Made by a program: the position numbers and the translations under genes. The notes below the pieces were generated by a model, which saw nothing but the letters and a program-made list of their open reading frames with translations, was not told the DNA's origin and made no database searches. From positions 1 to 64,000 of the forward strand of contig NZ_NSFV01000012.1 in NCBI RefSeq assembly GCF_002295115.1: a DNA stretch of 64,000 nucleotides. Direction: 5' to 3'. Below, in pieces: positions 41,571 to 51,323 of the stretch. Position 1 is the stretch's first letter. Every line of letters starts with the position of its first letter. This stretch comes from Mesorhizobium sp. WSM4311 (GTDB lineage: Bacteria; Pseudomonadota; Alphaproteobacteria; Rhizobiales; Rhizobiaceae).

Positions 41571-43391
41571 ATGGCCCCGCCTCTTCTCAATCTCGACGGG
41601 ATAAAACTGACCTTTGGCGGCGCACCGCTGCTCGACGGCGCCGCCTTGACCGCTTCGGCTGGTGACAAGATCGCGCTGGTCGGCCGCAACGGGTCCGGCA
41701 AATCGACGCTGCTCAAGATCGCCGCCGGCCTGATCGAGCCGCAGGATGGCGAGGTGTTCCGCCAGCCCTCGGCAACCGTCCGCTATCTGCCGCAGATGCC
41801 CGACATGGAAGGTTTCGCCACCGTGCGCGCCTATGTCGAGGCGGGGCTTGGGCCAGCCGACGATCCTTACCGCGCCTCCTATCTGATGGAGCATCTTGGT
41901 CTCACCGGCGAGGAACGGCCGGGCGATCTCTCAGGCGGCGAGGCCAGGCGCGCAGCCCTGGCCCGTGTCATGGCGCCGGAGCCTGATATTCTGTTGCTTG
42001 ACGAGCCGACCAACCATCTTGACCTGTCGGTCATCGAATGGCTGGAAGAAGAGCTCGTGCGCACCTCCTCGGCGCTCATCGTCATCTCGCACGACCGCCG
42101 TTTCCTCGAGCGCGTGTCGCGCGCCACCGTCTGGCTGGACCGTGGCCAGACCCGCAGGCTGGACAAGGGCTTTGGCCATTTCGAGGAATGGCGCGACCAG
42201 GTGCTAGAAGAGGAAGAGCGCGAGCAGCACAAGCTTGGCCGCCAGATCGTGCGCGAGGAGCACTGGCTGCGCTATGGCGTGACCGCACGCCGCAAGCGCA
42301 ACATGCGCCGCTTGGGCGAGCTGCAGACCATGCGCCAGCGTTTCCGCGGCCATCGCGGCGCCGAAGGCACCGCGACCATGGTGGCGAGCGACGCCGCCGA
42401 ATCCGGCAAGCTGGTGATCGAAGCCAAGAACATCGAGAAGAGCTTTGGCGACCTCACCGTGGTCAAGGGCTTCTCGACCCGCATCCAGCGCGGCGACCGC
42501 GTCGGCCTCGTCGGACCGAATGGCGCCGGCAAGACGACGCTTTTGAAGATGCTGACCGGCGAATTGGCGCCGGATGCCGGCTCGGTGCGGCTCGGCACCA
42601 ATCTGGAAATCGCCACGCTCGACCAGAAGCGCGAGGCGGTCGATCCGCAGGAGACGCTGGCGCAGTACCTCACCGACGGGCGTGGCGAGAATCTGGTCAT
42701 CAATGGCGAGCAGCGCCATGTCGTCTCCTACATGAAGGATTTCCTGTTCAAGCCGGAGCAGGCCCGCACACCGGTGCGCGAACTGTCCGGCGGCGAGCGG
42801 GCGCGGCTGATCCTGGCGCGCGTGCTGGCACGGCCGGCGAACCTCCTGGTGCTCGATGAGCCGACCAACGATCTCGACATGGAAACACTGGAACTGCTGC
42901 AGGAACTGGTCGCCGGCTTCGCCGGCACCGTCATCCTGGTCAGCCACGACCGCGATTTTCTCGACCGCACCGTGACCAGCATCATCGCGCCGGACGGCGG
43001 CGGCCGCTGGATCGAATATGCCGGCGGCTATTCCGACATGCTGGCGCAGCGCGGCGGCACCAGGCTCGACGACCGCAAGGCGCGCGCCAGGGCTGAAGCC
43101 GCCGATGCGCCGGCGACGGACAGGAGCGAACCGGCAGCTCCGAAAGGGCCAGCGAAGAAACTGTCGTTCAAGCAGAAATTCGCCCTGGAATCGCTGCCCA
43201 AGAAGATCGAGGCGGTGACCGCGTCGATCTCGCGGCTGGAGAACAACATCGCCGACCCGGCCTATTACGAGCGCGATCCGGCCTCCTTCCAGAAAACCAT
43301 CGCCGCCCTCGACAAGGAGCGCGCAACGCTGGCCGCGCTCGAGGAAGAGTGGCTGGAACTGGAGATGCTGCGCGAGGAGATGGAGGGGTAA
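41571..43391 (+). CDS. ABC-F family ATPase (Uup-like)
   Basis: A 606-residue soluble protein with two ABC ATPase domains and no membrane segment. The first half has GRNGSGKST, LSGGEARRAALARVM and LLLDEPTNHLD; the second has GPNGAGKTT, LSGGERARLILARVL and LVLDEPTNDLD. The C-terminus is a charged coiled-coil segment (IEAVTASISRLENNI...LDKERATLAALEEEW) typical of Uup. ABC-F proteins act on ribosomes or, for Uup, in tolerance to DNA precise excision. It is translationally close to thiN but probably unrelated in function. Confidence 0.92.
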   Translation: MAPPLLNLDGIKLTFGGAPLLDGAALTASAGDKIALVGRNGSGKSTLLKIAAGLIEPQDGEVFRQPSATVRYLPQMPDMEGFATVRAYVEAGLGPADDPYRASYLMEHLGLTGEERPGDLSGGEARRAALARVMAPEPDILLLDEPTNHLDLSVIEWLEEELVRTSSALIVISHDRRFLERVSRATVWLDRGQTRRLDKGFGHFEEWRDQVLEEEEREQHKLGRQIVREEHWLRYGVTARRKRNMRRLGELQTMRQRFRGHRGAEGTATMVASDAAESGKLVIEAKNIEKSFGDLTVVKGFSTRIQRGDRVGLVGPNGAGKTTLLKMLTGELAPDAGSVRLGTNLEIATLDQKREAVDPQETLAQYLTDGRGENLVINGEQRHVVSYMKDFLFKPEQARTPVRELSGGERARLILARVLARPANLLVLDEPTNDLDMETLELLQELVAGFAGTVILVSHDRDFLDRTVTSIIAPDGGGRWIEYAGGYSDMLAQRGGTRLDDRKARARAEAADAPATDRSEPAAPKGPAKKLSFKQKFALESLPKKIEAVTASISRLENNIADPAYYERDPASFQKTIAALDKERATLAALEEEWLELEMLREEMEG

Positions 43392-43395
43392 ACGA

Positions 43396-43430
43396 TTGTA
43401 TGCGGCCTTTTGTGCGCGTATATTGTGCGC
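43396..43430 (+). promoter_or_regulatory. ccdAB promoter with TTGTGCGC direct repeats
   Basis: TTGTAT (43396-43401) and TATATT (43419-43424) are 17 bases apart. Direct repeats TTGTGCGC occur at 43410-43417 and 43423-43430, flanking the -10 box, a plausible CcdA-CcdB autoregulatory site. An AGAAGGA ribosome-binding site follows. Confidence 0.6.
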
Positions 43431-43448
43431 ATAAAGAAGGACCTCTCC

Positions 43449-43691
43449 ATGCTTCAATCGGCACCAAAACCTCAGAGGACGTCCGTCAACACATCCATTG
43501 ACTCTCAATTGATCAAAGACGCCAAGGCGTTGGGCATCAACATCTCCCGCGCTGCCGAGGCAGGTATCGCGAAAGCGATAGCGACGGAAAAAACGCGCCG
43601 ATGGCAGGAAGAAAACAAGGAAGCCATCGAAAGCTCCAATGAATATGTCAGGCGCAACGGACAGCCATTGGCCAAACACCGGCCGTTCTGA
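43449..43691 (+). CDS. ccdA: CcdA-type antitoxin
   Basis: An 80-residue type II antitoxin. The N-terminal part (TSVNTSIDSQLIKDAKALGINISRAAEAGIAKAIA, quoted as TSVNTSIDSQLIKDA and GINISRAAEAGIAKA) is the ribbon-helix-helix DNA-binding domain and the C-terminal RRWQEENKEAIESSNEYV corresponds to the CcdB-wrapping segment. The start at 43449 is preceded by AGAAGGA at a good distance; an upstream frame extension overlaps the promoter. Its stop overlaps the ccdB start by one base. It should neutralise CcdB and repress the operon with it. Confidence 0.9.
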   Translation: MLQSAPKPQRTSVNTSIDSQLIKDAKALGINISRAAEAGIAKAIATEKTRRWQEENKEAIESSNEYVRRNGQPLAKHRPF

Positions 43692-43990
43692 TGGCGCGTT
43701 ACGACTTTTATCGGAATGCCGAGGGCGACGGTTATCTGCTGGATGTGCAGTCAGACCTTCTTGAAGGGCTGAGCACGAGGGCCATCATTCCCTTGATGCC
43801 GGCTAACACGGCGCCGGTTCCTGGCCGCCGGCTAAACCCGACCTTCGCCATAAACGGCAAGGATCATGTAATGGTCACACAGTTTTTGTCAGCCTTCAGT
43901 GCCTCTGAACTGCAGAGCCCGGAAGGAAACCTTTCCAGGCACCATGACGACATCGTCGCCGCGCTCGACATGCTGTTCCGGGGTTTCTGA
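43691..43990 (+). CDS. ccdB: CcdB-type toxin
   Basis: A 99-residue CcdB homologue (ARYDFYRNAEGDGYLLDVQSDLL start, with LNPTFAINGKDHVMVTQFLSA in the centre). CcdB poisons DNA gyrase. The classic F-plasmid toxin ends in Trp-Gly-Ile, which is needed for gyrase binding; this one ends FRGF, so Trp is replaced by Arg and activity may differ. ATG overlaps the antitoxin stop (TGATG). No resolvase or plasmid gene accompanies the pair, so it is a chromosomal copy, possibly a relic or a stabiliser. Confidence 0.9.
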   Translation: MARYDFYRNAEGDGYLLDVQSDLLEGLSTRAIIPLMPANTAPVPGRRLNPTFAINGKDHVMVTQFLSAFSASELQSPEGNLSRHHDDIVAALDMLFRGF

Positions 43991-44016
43991 GTGAAGGCGA
44001 CCGTTGCGCCGCCTTC

Positions 44017-45726
44017 TCAGCCCGCCGTCTTTGCCTGCCAGGCCTTGATCGCCTCGTCGAACACCTTCTCGCCGGGAATGCCTTTTTCCATCGTCAGCAG
44101 GGCCCGGCGCCCGGTCTTGTAGACGACCGGAACGTCGATCCAGTCCTGGCCGCGCAGCAAGGTCATGTTGGCGTCCTCGTCGGCCTTGGTGTCGTTGAGC
44201 GCGACGAGGAAGAAGCCGTCGGCGATCTTGGCGGGTATACCGATCAGCGGGCTGCCGGCATCCTGCTCGGAACTCTTCATCGCCACGCGCAATATGTTGT
44301 CGACGCCACCGCCTTCAAAGCCGTCGGGCGTCAGGAAGATCATCTCGATGATGTGGCTGGCCGGCAGCGTCTGGTCGGTGTTGCGGCGGATGGTCATGCG
44401 CAACTGGATGTCCTTGCCGGGTATGGTCGCCTCGGCGCGGATCGCCGGCTCGGGCGGCAGGTCGCCACCGGGCGATTCCTGCACCAGCGACCAGACGATG
44501 CTGCCGGGCTCGGCCGAACCCTGCGCGGTGCTGGTGCGCTCCTCATAGAAGATCGCCTTCTGGCCGACCGGCACCGAGGTCTGCGTCGCTGGGGCAGCCG
44601 CCGGTGCCGCGGGCGTGGCGCCCGCCGGGGCGGGCGGTGGCGTGGCGGCGGCATTGGCCGGCGCGGCTGGTGCGGCGCTGTCGGCAGGCGGGGTCGCGGG
44701 GGGCGCGGTGCCAGCCGCCGGTGCGGGTGCGGCAGGCGCCGCCGCGGCTGGCGCGGGCGCGGCTGCGGCCGGGGGCGGATTGGCCGGGGCATTCGTCGCC
44801 GATGGCGGTGTCGTCAGCGCTGCGACGGATTCACCCTCGCCTATGCCGGTTTGGCCAGCGGCCGGGCCGGGGTCGGTTTCGCCGCCTTCGGGCGTCAGCC
44901 GCTGCGTGAATTTCGTCCCCTCGGCACCTGCCGCGGGCGCTGGCGCCGCCGGGGCGTCGGTCGCCGGCTTGGCCGGCGCCGGCTTCACGGGTTCGGTCTT
45001 GGCGACGACCTTGCTGCCGTCGAGGCCCAGCATCTTGCTGAAGGCGTCCTTGTTGAGCCAGATGCCATAGCCGCCGCCGGCAACGACCAGCAAGGCCACG
45101 ACGGCGGCGATCAGTCCGCCATAGCTGCGTTTGCGCTCGGCAGGGCGCAGGCGGAAAGTATCGGCTGCCGCCGGTTCCTCATCGTCCGGGAAGACGTCGG
45201 CGCGATCATCGTCCTGGTCCGTATCCATGCCCGGCAAGGCAGGATCGGCGAGATCGGGGGCCACCGGTTGCACCGGCGTGGGTTTCTGCCAGCCTGGCTC
45301 GGCCTTGGCCACGGGCGAAGGCGCGGACTGGTAAGGTTCCGGCGTGGCGGCAGGCGGCGGCGCGGGACGGTAAGGCTCGGCCTTGGCGGCTGGCGGTGCC
45401 GGCCACGCCGGCTCCGCCTTCACCGGCTGGCGCGTGTGGCTCGGCTGGTTCTTGTTGCGGTCGATCGAGGAAAAGATGTGCTCCAGCTCCGCGAGCGGGT
45501 CCGTTTCCGGCACGCTCTTGGCATACTCGCGCTCGACGCTCGTAATGGCGTTTTCCAGTGAGCGCTTTTGCGCGCTTATGGCTTCGGTGGCCAGCGGCGG
45601 CGAATATTCCGCGAGCTTCTTGGCCAGCATGGAACGAACGCTGTCATAGATGCGCGTACGCTTTTCAGGCGTCTCGTCACCGTGCTTGTCGAGCGCCTTT
45701 TTCAGAACAGCAACAAAATCTGCCAT
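44017..45726 (-). CDS. Ala/Pro-rich single-pass membrane protein of unknown function
   Basis: A 569-residue protein I do not recognise as a named family. The first ~90 residues are helical and charged (MADFVAVLKKALDKHGDETPEKRTRIYDSV, quoted in part as MADFVAVLKKALDKHGD); residues 90-200 are Pro/Ala rich; a single membrane helix lies at about 202-223 (LIAAVVALLVVAGGGYGIWL); a long Ala/Pro linker follows to about residue 390; the C-terminal ~180 residues form a folded domain beginning QTSVPVGQKAIFYEERT. The predicted layout is cytoplasmic N-terminus and periplasmic C-terminus. It may contact the cell envelope. It lies upstream of purA on the same strand, 75 bases away. Confidence 0.75.
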   Translation of the reverse strand: MADFVAVLKKALDKHGDETPEKRTRIYDSVRSMLAKKLAEYSPPLATEAISAQKRSLENAITSVEREYAKSVPETDPLAELEHIFSSIDRNKNQPSHTRQPVKAEPAWPAPPAAKAEPYRPAPPPAATPEPYQSAPSPVAKAEPGWQKPTPVQPVAPDLADPALPGMDTDQDDDRADVFPDDEEPAAADTFRLRPAERKRSYGGLIAAVVALLVVAGGGYGIWLNKDAFSKMLGLDGSKVVAKTEPVKPAPAKPATDAPAAPAPAAGAEGTKFTQRLTPEGGETDPGPAAGQTGIGEGESVAALTTPPSATNAPANPPPAAAAPAPAAAAPAAPAPAAGTAPPATPPADSAAPAAPANAAATPPPAPAGATPAAPAAAPATQTSVPVGQKAIFYEERTSTAQGSAEPGSIVWSLVQESPGGDLPPEPAIRAEATIPGKDIQLRMTIRRNTDQTLPASHIIEMIFLTPDGFEGGGVDNILRVAMKSSEQDAGSPLIGIPAKIADGFFLVALNDTKADEDANMTLLRGQDWIDVPVVYKTGRRALLTMEKGIPGEKVFDEAIKAWQAKTAG

Positions 45727-45801
45727 GCTTCAGTCGACCTGTATTTTGCTTCCGCGCCGGCCCCCGCAAATCAGCCGTGATGCCCGGAAAGGCTTCAGAA
45801 A

Positions 45802-47100
<1,299 letters not shown>

Positions 47101-47313
47101 GTTTCTTTTCCCTTGAGACGCCGCCGAGCGGCTTGGATATGGTTCGAAACGACAGGCCTCTATAGCGTCAAGACCTCGCGAGCGCGACCTTTCTTTGCCG
47201 CCGAAAATGCCCTGAGGCACAACAATTTTCGGCTTTGACATCATTTACTTGGGCTGAGAGGGGCAATAGGCCGGCAAACACCGCAACGCATCCGTCGCGG
47301 CCGGAATCCTGCG

Positions 47314-48225
47314 ATGCATCGAAGCGCCTACTTATTCCTGCTGCTCACCACCTTGCTGTGGGGTGGCAATTCGGTGGCCGGCAAGCTGGCGGTCGATCAC
47401 GTCTCGCCGATGATGCTGGTTTTCCTGCGCTGGCTGCTGGCGGTGGCGATCCTGCTGCCGCTCGGCTGGCGCACGATCCAGGAGGACTGGCCGGTGGTGC
47501 GCCGGCACTGGCTCGTTCTGGCGGCACTCGGCGCCAGCGGCTTCACGCTGTTCAACGTGATCTTCTACACGGCACTCAACTACACGACGGCGATCAACGT
47601 CTCGATCGAACAGGCGGCGATGCCGATCCTGATCATGACGGCCAATTTCGTCTTCTTCCGGCTGCGCGTGAACTTGGCGCAGATCGCCGGCGTCGTGCTG
47701 ACCATCGCCGGCGTGATCCTGACCGCTTGCCACGGCGATCCGCGCCGGCTGCTGACGCTGGAGCTCAATTTCGGCGACGCCATCATGCTGGTGGCGGTCG
47801 TCCTCTACAGCGGCTATTCGGTCGGGCTGCGGCTGAAGCCGGCGCTGCACTGGCAGAGCCTGATGCTGGCCATGTCGATCGCCGCGCTCATCACCTCGCT
47901 GCCCTTCCTGCTGTGGGAGGTCGCCGCCGGCAAGGCCATCGTGCCCGACGCACGCGGCTGGACGGTCATCGTCTACACCGCCATCGGTGCCTCGGTCGTC
48001 TCGCAGATAACCTACATCAGGGGCAACGAGCTGATCGGCGCCAACCGCGCCGGCCTGTTCATCAACCTGGTGCCGATCTTCGGCACGCTGCTTTCGGTGC
48101 TGATCGTCGGCGAGACGTTCCAGCTCTATCAGGCCTTGGCGCTTGTGCTCGTGCTGGGCGGCATCGGGCTTGCCGAACATAGCGGGCGCAAGAGCGCGAT
48201 GACCCGGCAGGCCAGGGCGCGCTGA
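47314..48225 (+). CDS. DMT-family (EamA) transporter
   Basis: A 303-residue inner-membrane protein with ten predicted helices arranged as two EamA repeats (first repeat begins YLFLLLTTLLWGGNSVAGKLA; second repeat DAIMLVAVVLYSGYSVGLRL). DMT proteins export amino acids, nucleosides or other metabolites; the substrate is not evident. Its last residues are basic (HSGRKSAMTRQARAR). It converges with serA across a hairpin terminator and is divergent from purA by 213 bases. Confidence 0.9.
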   Translation: MHRSAYLFLLLTTLLWGGNSVAGKLAVDHVSPMMLVFLRWLLAVAILLPLGWRTIQEDWPVVRRHWLVLAALGASGFTLFNVIFYTALNYTTAINVSIEQAAMPILIMTANFVFFRLRVNLAQIAGVVLTIAGVILTACHGDPRRLLTLELNFGDAIMLVAVVLYSGYSVGLRLKPALHWQSLMLAMSIAALITSLPFLLWEVAAGKAIVPDARGWTVIVYTAIGASVVSQITYIRGNELIGANRAGLFINLVPIFGTLLSVLIVGETFQLYQALALVLVLGGIGLAEHSGRKSAMTRQARAR

Positions 48226-48232
48226 GCAGCAG

Positions 48233-48258
48233 GAAGGCGCGACAGACGCCGCGCCTTC
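48233..48258. terminator. Bidirectional terminator between DMT and serA genes
   Basis: GAAGGCGCG and CGCGCCTTC form a nine-base-pair stem with an eight-base loop, centred between the two convergent stop codons. Confidence 0.6.
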
Positions 48259-48281
48259 TGATCTTGGCGAAAAGCCGGGGG

Positions 48282-49883
48282 TCAGATCCCGCCGACGTCG
48301 AACTGCAGCCGCTTGGCCGAATCGATCGACTTGTGCGCCCGCACCTGCTCCAGCACCTTTTCCGGGAACGGCGCGTCGAGATAGAGCAGCGCTATGGCGT
48401 CGCCGCCCGGCCGGTTGCGGCCAAGCTGGAAGTTGGCGATGTTGACACCATTCTCGCCGCACACCGTGCCGAGCAGGCCGATGATGCCGGGGGCATCGGC
48501 ATTGGTGGTGTAGAGCATGTGCTGGCCGACCTCCGCGTCAAGGTTGATGCCCTTGATCTGGATGAAGCGTGGCTTGCCGTCCGAGAAGCAGGTGCCGGCG
48601 ATCGAGCGCGTCCTGTGCTCGGTCTTGACCGTCAGTTTGATGTAGCCGTCGAACACGCCCGACTTGTCGCGCTTGACCTCGGCGACGATGATGCCGCGCT
48701 CCTTCACCATGATCGGCGCCGAAACCATGTTGACGTCGGAGACCTGCGGCCGGATCAGCCCGGCCAGCGTCGCGCTGATCAGCGCGCGCGTGTTCATCGT
48801 CGCGGTCGAGCCGTCGAACAGGATCTCGACCTCCGTGATCGGATCCTCGGTGACCTGGCCGACAAAGGCGCCGAGCACTTCGGCGAGCTTGACGAAGGGC
48901 TTCAGCCGCGGCGCTTCTTCCGCCGTGATCGACGGCATGTTGATGGCGTTGGAGACCGCGCCCTTGATCAGATAGTCCGACATCTGCTCGGCGACCTGCA
49001 GCGCGACATTCTCCTGCGCTTCCGCCGTCGAGGCGCCGAGATGCGGCGTCGCCACCACGTTTTCCATGCCGAACAGGGCGTTCTGCTCGGCCGGCTCCAC
49101 CTCGAACACGTCGATGCCGACGCCCGCCACCTTGCCGCTCTTCAACGCCGCGATCAGATCGGCCTCGACGATCAGCCCACCGCGCGCGCAATTGATGATG
49201 CGCACGCCGTTCTTCATCTTGGCGATTGCCCCGGCGTCGATGATGTTGCGCGTCTTGTCGGTCAGTGGCGTGTGCAGCGTGATGAAGTCCGCGCGCGCAA
49301 ACAGCTCATCGAGCTCGACCTTGTCGACGCCGAGCTCCTCGGCGCGCTTGTCCGACAGGAACGGGTCGAAGGCGATGACATGCATCTTCAGGCCGACGCC
49401 GCGTGTGGCGACGATCGAGCCGATATTGCCGCAGCCGATGACACCCAGCGTCTTGCCGGTGATCTCGACACCCATGAAGCGGTTCTTCTCCCACTTGCCG
49501 GCATGGGTCGAGGCGTTGGCTTCCGGGATCTGGCGCGCCAGCGCGAAGATCATCGCCACGGCATGCTCGGCTGTCGTGATCGAATTGCCGAAGGGCGTGT
49601 TCATCACGATGATACCCTTGCGGCTCGCCGCCGGGATATCGACATTGTCGACGCCGATGCCGGCGCGGCCGATGACCTTGAGCCTGGTGGCGGCGTTGAT
49701 CAGCTTTTCGGTGACCTTGGTAGCCGAGCGGATGGCGAGGCCGTCATACTGGCCGATCACTTCGAGCAGCTTTTCCTTGTCCTTGCCGAGGTCTGGCAGA
49801 TAGTCGACCTCGACGCCGCGATCCTTGAAGATCTGCACGGCGGTGGGAGAGAGTTTGTCAGAGACGAGAACGCGGGGCGCCAT
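48282..49883 (-). CDS. serA: D-3-phosphoglycerate dehydrogenase
   Basis: A 533-residue long-type SerA that oxidises 3-phosphoglycerate to 3-phosphohydroxypyruvate, the first step of serine synthesis. It shows the NAD motif GVIGCGNIGSIVA, the hydroxyacid-dehydrogenase catalytic segments NCARGGLI and HLGAST, an intervening domain (about 320-450) and a C-terminal ACT-type domain that usually senses serine. AAGGAGG lies six bases before the start. serC is 63 bases upstream on the same strand, so the two form a serC-serA operon led by a structured leader. Confidence 0.96.
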   Translation of the reverse strand: MAPRVLVSDKLSPTAVQIFKDRGVEVDYLPDLGKDKEKLLEVIGQYDGLAIRSATKVTEKLINAATRLKVIGRAGIGVDNVDIPAASRKGIIVMNTPFGNSITTAEHAVAMIFALARQIPEANASTHAGKWEKNRFMGVEITGKTLGVIGCGNIGSIVATRGVGLKMHVIAFDPFLSDKRAEELGVDKVELDELFARADFITLHTPLTDKTRNIIDAGAIAKMKNGVRIINCARGGLIVEADLIAALKSGKVAGVGIDVFEVEPAEQNALFGMENVVATPHLGASTAEAQENVALQVAEQMSDYLIKGAVSNAINMPSITAEEAPRLKPFVKLAEVLGAFVGQVTEDPITEVEILFDGSTATMNTRALISATLAGLIRPQVSDVNMVSAPIMVKERGIIVAEVKRDKSGVFDGYIKLTVKTEHRTRSIAGTCFSDGKPRFIQIKGINLDAEVGQHMLYTTNADAPGIIGLLGTVCGENGVNIANFQLGRNRPGGDAIALLYLDAPFPEKVLEQVRAHKSIDSAKRLQFDVGGI

Positions 49884-49946
49884 TGCGGCCTCCTTGAAAT
49901 GGGATTGATCCGGGAACGGGCGGCCCGCGGGCCGCCACGGAAAGTC

Positions 49947-51122
49947 TCAGGCCGCCGCTTTCAGCGACGCCTTCTGCGCGGCGAAGGCCCAGTCGAGCCA
50001 GGGCAGCAGCGCCTCGAGATCCGATGTCTCGACCGTCGCACCGCACCAGATACGCAGGCCCGGAGGCGCGTCGCGATAGGAGCCGATGTCGTAGGCGACA
50101 CCTTCCTTGTCGAGCGCCGAGACCAGCCCCTTGGCGAAAGCCGCCTGACCGTCGGCGTCGAGCGCCGCCACATCGGCATCGGTGAAGGACAAGCAGACCG
50201 ACGTGTTCGACCGCGTCGCCGGCTGGACGGCGAGATGGCCGAGCCAGGAGGACTTGTCGACAAATTCGTCGAGCACGGCAGCATTGGCATCCGCCCTGGC
50301 GACCAGTGCATCGAGGCCGCCGATCGACTTCGCCCAGTGCAGCGCGTCGAGATAGTCCTCGACACACAGCATCGACGGCGTGTTGATGGTCTCGCCCTTG
50401 AAAATGCCCTGGATCAGCTTGCCGCCGGAGGTCAGGCGGAAGATTTTCGGCAGCGGCCATGAAGGCTTGTAGTTCTCCAGCCGCGCGACGGCGCGGGGCG
50501 ACAGGATCAGCATGCCATGCGCGCCCTCGCCGCCCAGCACTTTCTGCCAGGAGAAAGTGACGACATCGAGCTTTTCGAAATCGAGCCTTTGCGCGAAAGC
50601 CGCCGAAGTGGCGTCGCAGATGGTCAGGCCCTTGCGATCCGCCGGGATGAAGTCACCATTCGGCACGCGCACGCCCGACGTGGTGCCGTTCCAGGTGAAG
50701 ACAACGTCGCGGTCGAAATCGATCTTGGCCAGATCCGGCAACTCGCCATAGCCGGCCTCGAGCTTGCGCACGTCGGGCAGCTTCAGCTGCTTGACCACGT
50801 CGGTGACCCAGCCGGAGCCGAAGCTTTCCCAGGCGACCATGTCGACGCCGCGCTCGCCGAGCAGCGACCACAGCGCCATCTCGACGGCGCCTGTGTCCGA
50901 CGCCGGCACGATGCCGATGCGGTAGTCGGCCGGAACCTGGAGGATTTCGCGCGTCAGCTCGATCGCCTGTTCGAGCTTGGTCTTGCCGATCTTGGCGCGG
51001 TGGGAACGGCCGAGCGCGGCATTCTTGAGCGCCTCGACCGACCAGCCGGGGCGTTTTGCGCAAGGACCTGAGGAGAAATTGGGGTTTGCCGGACGGAGTC
51101 CGGGCTTCGTATGCGTCGTCAT
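49947..51122 (-). CDS. serC: Phosphoserine aminotransferase
   Basis: A 391-residue pyridoxal-phosphate enzyme that converts 3-phosphohydroxypyruvate to phosphoserine. The cofactor lysine lies in FSWQKVLGGEGAHGML; the N-terminus begins KPGLRPANPNFSSGPCAKRPGWS, the SerC signature (quoted as NPNFSSGPCAKRPGW). It is the first gene of the serC-serA operon and follows a promoter and the leader hairpins at 51123-51173. Some homologues also serve pyridoxine synthesis. Confidence 0.96.
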   Translation of the reverse strand: MTTHTKPGLRPANPNFSSGPCAKRPGWSVEALKNAALGRSHRAKIGKTKLEQAIELTREILQVPADYRIGIVPASDTGAVEMALWSLLGERGVDMVAWESFGSGWVTDVVKQLKLPDVRKLEAGYGELPDLAKIDFDRDVVFTWNGTTSGVRVPNGDFIPADRKGLTICDATSAAFAQRLDFEKLDVVTFSWQKVLGGEGAHGMLILSPRAVARLENYKPSWPLPKIFRLTSGGKLIQGIFKGETINTPSMLCVEDYLDALHWAKSIGGLDALVARADANAAVLDEFVDKSSWLGHLAVQPATRSNTSVCLSFTDADVAALDADGQAAFAKGLVSALDKEGVAYDIGSYRDAPPGLRIWCGATVETSDLEALLPWLDWAFAAQKASLKAAA

Positions 51123-51173
51123 CGTGGTCTATCCTTCCAGATAGTGGCCCCTCGTTGGGGAGGGGTAGCCCAC
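51123..51173 (-). ncRNA. serC leader RNA motif
   Basis: The mRNA leader can fold into two hairpins. The first, at 51144-51173, pairs GTGG with CCAC and CCCCTC with GAGGGG around a short loop; the second, at 51130-51143, pairs TATC with GATA and presents GGAAGG, the serC ribosome-binding site. Position and layout fit the serC motif described from alphaproteobacterial serC leaders. Ligand or mechanism is unknown. Confidence 0.6.
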
Positions 51174-51178
51174 GGACG

Positions 51179-51207
51179 GCGATATGCGTTCAGGCCTCGG
51201 GCGTCAA
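51179..51207 (-). promoter_or_regulatory. Candidate serC promoter
   Basis: Minus-strand TTGACG (51202-51207) and TATCGC (51179-51184) are 17 bases apart. Transcription would begin near 51173, exactly at the first leader hairpin. Confidence 0.5.
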
Positions 51208-51323
51208 GAGGAAAGTTTTTGTCGCTGCCGGGATACCGGCGATCCGTGATCAGGATCGCGTGATATCAAACACGAACGGCGGACCACAGGGATCCGCCGC
51301 TAAAGTCTCGCCCGGGCCCTGGC

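Noticed and set aside
49919..49936. Perfect 18-base palindrome GGCGGCCCG-CGGGCCGCC between serC and serA as a terminator
   Set aside because: It has no loop and no T run; serA lies only 63 bases away in the same operon.
48264..50462. A 732-codon open frame antisense to serA and serC
   Set aside because: Composition is the typical antisense pattern of GC-rich genes and the coding strand has complete SerA and SerC proteins.
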